Source: Candidatus Kaiserbacteria bacterium | GTDB lineage: Bacteria > Patescibacteriota > Minisyncoccia > Phycocordibacterales > UBA2100 | Assembly: GCA_003545515.1 (NCBI GenBank) | Contig: DPYD01000070.1 | Location: 892 to 15,290, forward strand | DNA: 14,399 nt | Reading direction: 5' to 3' | Part shown: one piece after another, positions 1 through 5,225 of the stretch | Layout of the letters: each line of letters opens with the position of its first letter | Position numbering within the stretch: the first letter of the stretch is position 1 | The notes under the pieces: generated by a model | What the model saw: only the letters and a program-made list of their open reading frames with translations | Database searches by the model: none | Told to the model about the DNA's origin: nothing | Translations under genes and position numbers: made by a program

Positions 1-245
1 CTGTGACCCTTCAAGTAATCGCGAAAATCGGTGCGATTGCGTTTCGCGAACGCGAGCGCCGTTTTCTCGAGATGTTCGGGAAGAACGGAAAGAAACACTT
101 TCACGTTCTTGAGGTCTGGAGAAATCTCTGCGCGCGTGACTGTTATAAGTGAGCTCCCGGATTGCGGAGTGTTTGATGAACGCGCGAAAAAATCGGCTGC
201 CATGTGCGCGATAGTTTCAGCGGCCTTGATTTGACGATGAGACAT
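1..245 (-). CDS. rbfA: Ribosome-binding factor A, 3' end cut by window edge
   Basis: RbfA binds the 30S subunit late in assembly and helps mature the 16S rRNA 5' end. I translated the minus strand from an ATG at 245. The 81 visible residues run MSHRQIKAAETIAHMAADFF, then ITVTRAEISPDLKNVKVFLS, the typical RbfA strand-helix core with the conserved 'SPDLKNVKVFLSV' stretch, then a basic helix. The gene leaves the window at base 1, so the C-terminal part is missing. It lies 16 bp downstream of infB on the same strand, matching the classical infB-rbfA order, and is probably cotranscribed with it. No Shine-Dalgarno sequence precedes the ATG. The family call rests on this motif plus the neighbour. 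Confidence 0.9.
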   Translation of the reverse strand, partial: MSHRQIKAAETIAHMAADFFARSSNTPQSGSSLITVTRAEISPDLKNVKVFLSVLPEHLEKTALAFAKRNRTDFRDYLKGH

Positions 246-261
246 TATGTACATCACGTAA

Positions 262-1770
262 CTACACGGTAGATGTAGTAAAACATTCTAGAATATCCCC
301 CTGCGCTATTTCAAACACCGATTCTACCTGCGCGCCGAATTCGCTTCCTGCATCGACTCGCTCCACGTTCTGTTTGTGAGATTGAAGGTTCTTGAGTTTT
401 CCTATACCTATCGTGGTTTTGCGCCGCTGAATACGTACCGAGGCATTCCGCACGATATATCCTTCGGAGACGGAACCTCCGATTACGCGGGTATTCTTTT
501 GACTTGAGAATTGTTTTAGGATTCGCGCGCGCCCGACGATTTCCTCCACCTCTCGTTTGGGGCGAGTTTCTCGCAGGATCTCCTCGATGCGTTCGGTGAG
601 TTTGTATATTATGTCGAATGTTTCAATGGTAACGCCGCACTGACGAGCGCGTTCCTCAGCGGTTCTCTCCACGCCCACATTGAATCCGATGACGTTGACG
701 CGCGTTGGGCTTGCGGAGGCCGTTTTTACGTCATTCTCCGAAATATTGCCGACTCCCGATTGCACGATGCGCACAGATGAATGTTCATCGCCCATTCGTG
801 CGATTTCATGTTCAATAGCTTCAAGGGAGCCGGTCGTGTCTGCACGGATAACAATAGATAAAGCGAAGTGTCCGCCGGGCTCGGCATTCTCGGCGCTTGA
901 TGTTTGTCGGGAAGCAATGCCGGACTGTATGGCGATCGCATCCGGTCGGGCTTTTTCCGCCTCTCGTTTGTTCTTGTAGCTTGAAAATTCAGAACCGACC
1001 TCTGGGAGTTCATCGAATCCGGTGAGTCGTATTGGTGTCGAGAAATTTGCTTCGCGGATCGTAGACCCCGTATGGTCTTCCATTATGCGCACGGGGGAGA
1101 TGGCACTACCTGCGCGAACCGCCATGCCTTGCTTGAGGACCCCGTTCGTGATTATTAGGGTTGCCGCGATTCCGCGTCTTGTATCGCGATGCGCCTCTAC
1201 TACATATCCGGAGGCGGGAGGAATTGGGTCGCCCTTCAACTCGCGTAATTCTGCAACAAGAAGAATAAGGTCGAGGAGTTCGTCAACGCCGGCCCCTGTT
1301 TTTGCGGATATGGCGGTCCAGGGCACATCGCCCCCAAGCTTCTCAAGGAAGACTCCATGCTCCATGAGAGAGGATTGTGTGCGCTCGATGTTCGCGTTGG
1401 GTTTATCTATCTTATTTAATGCGACGACAAATGGTATGTCTACGCTTTTGATGCTTGCAAGCGCTTCCAAAGTTTGCGCTTTGACACCGTCGTCCGCGGC
1501 GACAACGAGAATTGCGATATCCGCAATAGTAGCACCGCGTGCACGGATAGCTCCAAACGCCGCATGACCCGGTGTGTCGATGAATGTGAGTCGTTTACCC
1601 TTGTGCGTTACTTCGTATGCGGCGACATGCTGGGTGATACCGCCTGCTTCTTTTTCGACGGTATTCGTTTTACGTATGAAATCGAGAAGCGTTGATTTTC
1701 CGTGGTCAACGTGTCCGAGGACGGCAACAATAGGAGGACGCTCTGTCAATTGTGGGATTCTTGCGATCAT
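262..1770 (-). CDS. infB: Translation initiation factor IF-2, short form
   Basis: IF2 is the GTPase that brings initiator tRNA to the 30S subunit and promotes 50S joining. The 502-residue product shows G1 GHVDHGKS (residues 19-26), switch I GGITQHVAAY (43-52), G3 DTPGHAAF (65-72), G4 NKID (119-122) and G5 SAKTG. These are followed by the beta-barrel domain and the IF2-specific C-terminal domains (FNVGVERTAEERA, then TIETFDIIYKLTERIEE). The long N-terminal region of E. coli IF2 is absent: the G domain begins almost at residue 1. I chose the ATG at 1770. An in-frame start at 1875 would add 35 hydrophobic residues unlike any IF2 and would read through the probable promoter. P-loop position 26 is Ser where Thr is usual. 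rbfA follows after 16 bp. Confidence 0.95.
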   Translation of the reverse strand: MIARIPQLTERPPIVAVLGHVDHGKSTLLDFIRKTNTVEKEAGGITQHVAAYEVTHKGKRLTFIDTPGHAAFGAIRARGATIADIAILVVAADDGVKAQTLEALASIKSVDIPFVVALNKIDKPNANIERTQSSLMEHGVFLEKLGGDVPWTAISAKTGAGVDELLDLILLVAELRELKGDPIPPASGYVVEAHRDTRRGIAATLIITNGVLKQGMAVRAGSAISPVRIMEDHTGSTIREANFSTPIRLTGFDELPEVGSEFSSYKNKREAEKARPDAIAIQSGIASRQTSSAENAEPGGHFALSIVIRADTTGSLEAIEHEIARMGDEHSSVRIVQSGVGNISENDVKTASASPTRVNVIGFNVGVERTAEERARQCGVTIETFDIIYKLTERIEEILRETRPKREVEEIVGRARILKQFSSQKNTRVIGGSVSEGYIVRNASVRIQRRKTTIGIGKLKNLQSHKQNVERVDAGSEFGAQVESVFEIAQGDILECFTTSTV

Positions 1771-1807
1771 AGAGTGATTGGAAGGCCATAGAGGCAGTGA
1801 TGGAAGG
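1768..1807 (-). repeat. Tandem near-repeat in the infB leader, including the start codon
   Basis: Read on the plus strand, two units are adjacent: CATAGAGTGATTGGAAGG (1768-1785) and CATAGAGGCAGTGATGGAAGG (1787-1807). They match apart from a three-base and a one-base indel. On the coding strand each unit ends in CTATG, so the infB start ATG (1770) is duplicated about 20 nt upstream as an out-of-frame ATG (1789). The upstream ATG would open a different reading frame. Confidence 0.6.
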
Positions 1808-1835
1808 AGTATAGTCCAGAAACTCAAAAGCACAA
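1808..1835 (-). promoter_or_regulatory. Candidate infB-rbfA promoter
   Basis: On the minus strand a TATACT -10 hexamer lies at 1813-1808. A weak -35, TTGTGC, lies at 1835-1830, with a 16-bp spacer. It would give a leader of about 30 nt before the ATG at 1770, so infB is not leaderless by this reading. The -35 overlaps the left arm of the adjacent imperfect palindrome. Confidence 0.45.
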
Positions 1836-1961
1836 AACACAGGAACCAAAACACAAATAAAGGCGAAAAGCACAAACACCCGAAAGTATCAAAGGGTTTG
1901 TACTCTGTGTTTTTCGCATTTTTGCGTTTTATTTGCGCTTTGTATATGTCTATGTTTTGTG
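1831..1961. repeat. Long imperfect inverted repeat between infB and the cysteine desulfurase gene
   Basis: Four exact complementary segments occur in nested order: CACAAAACA 1831-1839 with 1953-1961; CAAATAAA 1854-1861 with 1928-1935; GCGAAAA 1863-1869 with 1911-1917; CAAAC 1873-1877 with 1896-1900. The stretch is A/C-rich on the left and T/G-rich on the right. It lies between divergent genes, so it is not a terminator for either. It may be a decayed palindromic (MITE-like) element or low-complexity sequence. Confidence 0.45.
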
Positions 1962-1980
1962 ATTTCTGAATCGGTGCTTG

Positions 1981-2022
1981 GAATTTGAGATTTGTTTAGA
2001 ATTTAGGAATTAGAATTTAGAG
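1981..2022. repeat. Degenerate GAATTTAG repeats
   Basis: A short AT-rich run contains four variants of the same word: GAATTTGAG, GAATTTAG, GAATTAG and GAATTTAG. It lies immediately upstream of the desulfurase promoter. It is probably a simple degenerate tandem repeat; no function can be assigned. Confidence 0.4.
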
Positions 2023-2032
2023 TTTCTTCATG

Positions 2033-2038
2033 TACACT
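2033..2038 (+). promoter_or_regulatory. Candidate -10 box for the cysteine desulfurase gene
   Basis: TACACT ends 7 nt before the ATG at 2046, so transcription would start at or next to the start codon. The hexamer 17 bp upstream, TTAGAA, is a poor -35 match. There is no Shine-Dalgarno sequence. Confidence 0.4.
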
Positions 2039-2045
2039 CTTCTGA

Positions 2046-3242
2046 ATGGGAATGTTCCGTAAGCGACGTATATACCTCGATTACGCCTCGGCTCCGCCGG
2101 TTTTACCGGAGGCACTCCGCGCTATGCGCGAGGCCGAGCATCTCATCGGAAATCCTGGCGCTATCCACGAAGAGGGTGTTGCGATGAGAGCCAAACTTGA
2201 AGACGCGCGAGCGCGGATAGCTGCGCTCCTCGGAATAAAGGCGCGCGAGATCGTTTTCACTTCCGGCCTTACCGAAAGCAACAATCTGGCCATTTTGGGT
2301 TTTGCGCGGAAATTGCTCTTGTCGGGCGGAAATCTCGATGATACTCATTGGATTGTGAGTGCAATCGAACACGATTCGGTGTTGGAATGTTTTGCGGAAA
2401 TCGAACGTCTTGGAGGAAGTGTCTCTCATGCAAATCCCGACATGTACGGCAGTATAAAGCCGCAGGAGATTGTGCGTTTGCTACGGAAAGAAACAGTTCT
2501 TGTTTCCGTTGGATGGGCGAATAATGAGATAGGGACAATCCAACCGCTCACGAAGATTGCTCACATACTGCGCGCGTATGAGAAAGAGCAGGGTACGATA
2601 GTGGCGCTCCATGCTGACGCGGGTCAGGCGCCGCTCTATCTTCCGACAATCGTTAATAGTCTCGGAGTCGACCTGCTCTCGTTTGGCGCGAACAAATTGT
2701 ACGGCCCACATGGTATCGGCGCGTTGTATATCGGGAGCCGCATGCTTGCCGGAGGGATAGCGCCTATTATCATGGGCGGCGCGCAAGAAAAGGGGATACG
2801 GGCTGGAACGGAAAGTGTCACGCTTGCCGCCGGTTTTGCGGCGGCGTTCGAGGTAGTTGCGCGCGAGCGCGATGCGGAGGCGAAGCGCCTCTCTGAACTG
2901 CGCGACACTCTCGTCCGAGAACTTTCTGCTGGCATTCCCGACCTTGTAATAAATGGAGATTTAAAACACGCTCTTCCGCACATGCTCAACATTTCCATTC
3001 CGAACATCTCGAGTGAATATATAGTGCTTGCGTTAGACAGAGAAGGTATTGCCATATCGACGAAAAGCGCATGCCGCGAAGGGGAGCAGGCCTCGCATGT
3101 AGTGGCTGAATTAGGAGGAGAATCTTGGCGCGCGAAGAACACTCTGCGCTTTTCGCTCGGCAAAGAAACGGCGCAAAGCGATGTAGAACGCACCGCGCAG
3201 GCCTTGCGGCAGACAGTAGTAGATTTTCAAACGCGCTCTTAA
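2046..3242 (+). CDS. Cysteine desulfurase (NifS/IscS family)
   Basis: This PLP enzyme converts cysteine to alanine and passes sulfur, as a persulfide, to acceptors for tRNA thiolation or Fe-S assembly. The 398-residue product is full length for the family. Visible landmarks: FTSGLTESNNLAI (71-83), EHDSVLE (108-114), NNEIGTIQP (159-167), HADAGQA (189-195), the PLP lysine K217 in ANKLYGPHGIGALY, QEKGIRAGTES (247-257), and the catalytic cysteine C343 in KSACREGEQASHVV. Two departures stand out: the opening motif is YLDYASAPP rather than the usual YLDNAATTP, and the His normally preceding the PLP lysine is N216. No scaffold (IscU/SufU) or thiouridylase (mnmA) gene is adjacent, so the sulfur acceptor cannot be read from context. 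An ATG two codons later (2052) is an alternative start. Confidence 0.93.
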   Translation: MGMFRKRRIYLDYASAPPVLPEALRAMREAEHLIGNPGAIHEEGVAMRAKLEDARARIAALLGIKAREIVFTSGLTESNNLAILGFARKLLLSGGNLDDTHWIVSAIEHDSVLECFAEIERLGGSVSHANPDMYGSIKPQEIVRLLRKETVLVSVGWANNEIGTIQPLTKIAHILRAYEKEQGTIVALHADAGQAPLYLPTIVNSLGVDLLSFGANKLYGPHGIGALYIGSRMLAGGIAPIIMGGAQEKGIRAGTESVTLAAGFAAAFEVVARERDAEAKRLSELRDTLVRELSAGIPDLVINGDLKHALPHMLNISIPNISSEYIVLALDREGIAISTKSACREGEQASHVVAELGGESWRAKNTLRFSLGKETAQSDVERTAQALRQTVVDFQTRS

Positions 3243-4099
3243 TTACCGTCTTCCTGATAGTGTGCGCCGGCGCAGACAGGTTCTGTAGCGATTTCCTCAT
3301 TCTGAACGAAGCGAATCCGCACGCCGAGCGTCTGCTCGTACGCATTCGAAAGTGTAGCCCGCGCCTCGAATGCATCTTCTCCGGCCTGCAATGTTCGAAC
3401 GTATTGAAGCGTTATTTCTGAAATAGAAGCCCGCGGTTCTTGTGGCGCGACAGACTCATCCAGTCGGGGCAAAGCAGGGTAGGCCTGCAGGTCTTTTGCG
3501 GACGGGAGAAAATCCCAGTACCAAATTCCCTGTACGGTTTTTACGCCGTGTCGCATTTCAATTTCGTGCCCGAGCCTCTCTTGGATTTGCGAGCGCAAAA
3601 TCTCATGTCGCTCTATCGACACATCACCATAGCTGGGCGGTGCGTCGATCGGTGGAGGTATCACTAAAGGGTCCCGCTCGAACTGCTCACGGAATGAACG
3701 GATAGTGTCGGCGGACGGTTCGCTCGGCGCGTGCCCTTGCTCTTGAGCGCGTAAGAAAGATTCTAGGACGTGATTATGCATCTCGCACATCACTCCTACT
3801 TCTTCATCCGAGGGTAAGAGTTCCGCAGGATTTCCCTCATAGAAGCGCTCGTCGGGGTCGCCGCGCGTGGGAGGAGCAAGCCATTGTTCTCTTTCACCCA
3901 TCACATACCACCCCACGTGTTCTGCCGTATCGGTCACAACGCCTCTGTGTAATGCTTCAATGCCATCGCGCCACGATGCGTCCGGCGGTATCTCGGCACT
4001 ATACGAAGGTTCCGCGTGTGCAAGAAATGACGCGAGAGCCGCTGCCGATAAGGGTTTAAGAATTTCTCCAATCTTCCTTTCGTTTGGACCCCTCTCCAT
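3239..4099 (-). CDS. Probable secreted protein with a JAMM-like metal motif
   Basis: I do not recognise the family firmly. From the ATG at 4099 the product has 286 residues; an ATG at 4117 would add six. Below, numbering follows the 292-residue form. The N-terminus has a basic segment, a hydrophobic stretch (PLSAAALASFLAHA, 22-35) and a plausible signal-peptidase site after SYSA (41), suggesting export. The middle contains CEMHNHVLES (H114, H116) and, further on, PPSYGDVS (S162, D165), with acidic residues upstream (E75 in VMGERE). HxH followed by PSxxD resembles the JAB/MPN (JAMM) metallopeptidase signature, but the spacing is enlarged by about 35 helical residues. The rest is rich in Glu, Arg and Pro. 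Its stop codon overlaps that of the desulfurase gene. The JAMM reading is tentative. Confidence 0.75.
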   Translation of the reverse strand: MERGPNERKIGEILKPLSAAALASFLAHAEPSYSAEIPPDASWRDGIEALHRGVVTDTAEHVGWYVMGEREQWLAPPTRGDPDERFYEGNPAELLPSDEEVGVMCEMHNHVLESFLRAQEQGHAPSEPSADTIRSFREQFERDPLVIPPPIDAPPSYGDVSIERHEILRSQIQERLGHEIEMRHGVKTVQGIWYWDFLPSAKDLQAYPALPRLDESVAPQEPRASISEITLQYVRTLQAGEDAFEARATLSNAYEQTLGVRIRFVQNEEIATEPVCAGAHYQEDGN

Positions 4100-4107
4100 G
4101 CAGTTTG

Positions 4108-4113
4108 AGAATA
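4108..4113 (-). promoter_or_regulatory. Candidate -10 box for the secreted-protein gene
   Basis: On the minus strand TATTCT ends 8 nt before the ATG at 4099, overlapping a second hexamer TATGCT (4118-4113). A GGAGG (4123-4119) is only 1 nt from the alternative ATG at 4117 and about 20 nt from 4099, so it fits neither start as a ribosome binding site. This decided my preference for 4099. Confidence 0.3.
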
Positions 4114-4168
4114 GCATACCTCCGGTTTTTGCGTGAGACTGATAAGAGTGGTATATTGCATTCCATGA

Positions 4169-4288
4169 ATCCCGTTAGAAGTAGCGGACGATGGTATACA
4201 CAAGAATCTTATACAGGTCGCAATTATGAGCCATAATCGAGCAGGGTAAGAAGTACACTGTACTTCCGCGCCCTACTTCTAACGGGAT
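4169..4288. repeat. Structured intergenic element with a 16-bp perfect inverted repeat
   Basis: ATCCCGTTAGAAGTAG (4169-4184) is perfectly complementary to CTACTTCTAACGGGAT (4273-4288), separated by 88 nt. The right arm covers the first two bases of the protease-like gene's ATG. Inside are three smaller inverted repeats: GTATA 4194-4198 with 4210-4214, ATTATG 4223-4228 with 4232-4237, and a 17-nt palindrome at 4250-4266. The word AGAAGTA occurs twice on each strand across the element. As RNA it could form a multi-branched fold; as DNA it could be a small palindromic mobile element. Confidence 0.7.
4250..4266. promoter_or_regulatory. Operator-like 17-bp palindrome
   Basis: GAAGTACACTGTACTTC is perfectly palindromic around a central C (8+1+8). 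It contains TACACT (4254-4259), a -10-like hexamer on the plus strand about 27 nt before the downstream ATG. A one-base centre is too tight for an RNA hairpin loop without unpairing, but typical of a dimeric repressor site. An operator overlapping the promoter of the protease-like gene is therefore plausible. The regulator is unknown. Confidence 0.4.
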
Positions 4289-5120
4289 GAACATTGAGCA
4301 ACTCACTAAATCGCAACTCGTCCTTCTGGCACTTCTCTTGTCGTTCGTCACCTCTATAGCGACGGGCATTGTCACTGTAAGTCTCATGGATCAGGCGCCA
4401 CCGGTCATCGCGCAGACTGTAAACCGCGTCGTTGAACGCACCATTGAAACGGTCGCTCCCGCAAGCCAAGCGGCTGCCTCGGCTACGGTGCGCGAGCGCA
4501 CTGTTATTGTGCGAGAATCAGAGCTTATTTCGCAGGCGGTCACGAAAGTTTCTCCGAGTATCGTACGTATTTATAGCAATTCTTCCGAAAAGGCGACATT
4601 TTTAGGACTCGGCATCGTCATGAGTGCAGACGGCGTCATTGTAAGTGACTCTTCAGTATTCGGCGCATCGTCGACAACGGCAATCGCGCTTCTTGATGGC
4701 ACGCGTTTGAACGCCTCTCTAACGAGTCGGGATGCGGCGACGGGTCTTGCGTTCCTTCAAGCGACATCGACGGATGAAGCGCAGGTCACATGGAAACCTG
4801 CGGTTGTCACGGGTAGTAATCCTATCCTAGGCCAGACAGTTATAGCTCTTTCGGGACGAACGGTCGTACGTATAGAGGACGGCATAGTTACCGCGCTTAT
4901 TCCGGGGGAAGGGGAATCTCCGGCGAGTTACGCCGTTGACACAAACATTTCTCCTGATTCCGTTATGGCGGGTTCTCCCTTGATAAATACCAATGGTGAG
5001 ATCGTCGGTGTAAGTACAAGCATCTCGCGCGCGTCATCCCCGAAGGGGTTTCTTGCGTCATCGGCGCTCATACAGCAGGCCGCTGGCGATACTCAAGAGT
5101 CTCCAAAAACTTCAGAATAG
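4287..5120 (+). CDS. Membrane-anchored HtrA/trypsin-like protein lacking the catalytic triad
   Basis: The 277-residue product has a short N-terminus, one membrane segment (about 11-33), an Ala/Thr/Glu-rich linker (about 36-75), and a trypsin-like (HtrA-type) domain from about 80 to 265, predicted outside the membrane. No PDZ domain follows. Compared with HtrA landmarks, the His motif (usually TNNHV) reads SDSSV, giving S123; the Asp motif (usually TDLAVLK) reads TGLAFLQ, giving G153; the Ser motif (usually GNSGGPL) reads VMAGSPL, giving A228. All three catalytic residues are therefore substituted while the scaffold is kept (SPSIVRI, GLGIVMSADGVIVS, GQTVIALSG, LINTNGEIVGV). I infer a pseudoprotease with a binding or scaffolding role. 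Alignment by eye leaves some uncertainty about the exact columns. It is transcribed divergently from the secreted-protein gene. Confidence 0.85.
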   Translation: MNIEQLTKSQLVLLALLLSFVTSIATGIVTVSLMDQAPPVIAQTVNRVVERTIETVAPASQAAASATVRERTVIVRESELISQAVTKVSPSIVRIYSNSSEKATFLGLGIVMSADGVIVSDSSVFGASSTTAIALLDGTRLNASLTSRDAATGLAFLQATSTDEAQVTWKPAVVTGSNPILGQTVIALSGRTVVRIEDGIVTALIPGEGESPASYAVDTNISPDSVMAGSPLINTNGEIVGVSTSISRASSPKGFLASSALIQQAAGDTQESPKTSE

Positions 5121-5213
5121 AAGACAAAGGAGAGCGGCGGAGAAAATGCCAATCTCGCGTCCCGCGCTTTTATCGGTTATACTGCATGTGGTATAGATAA
5201 CAGATATAGGTAA

Positions 5214-5219
5214 TATATT
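5214..5219 (+). promoter_or_regulatory. Candidate -10 box for the Clp unfoldase gene
   Basis: TATATT ends 6 nt before the ATG at 5226. The same hexamer with nearly the same following bases precedes the gene at 8109. Another -10-like TATACT lies further upstream at 5178-5183 and would give a leader of about 35 nt. No CIRCE-type heat-shock inverted repeat is present in 5121-5225. Confidence 0.4.
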
Positions 5220-5225
5220 TCGTAT

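Noticed and set aside
1771..1875. Upstream in-frame extension of infB by 35 codons
   Set aside because: The extra residues are hydrophobic and unlike IF2, and the extension runs through the TATACT promoter candidate and the repeat region.
5156..5171. CGCG-TCC-CGCG followed by CTTTT as a terminator for the pseudoprotease gene
   Set aside because: A 4-bp stem and four T residues are too weak to support a call.
5121..5225. CIRCE-type heat-shock operator upstream of the Clp gene
   Set aside because: No TTAGCACTC/GAGTGCTAA inverted repeat is present.
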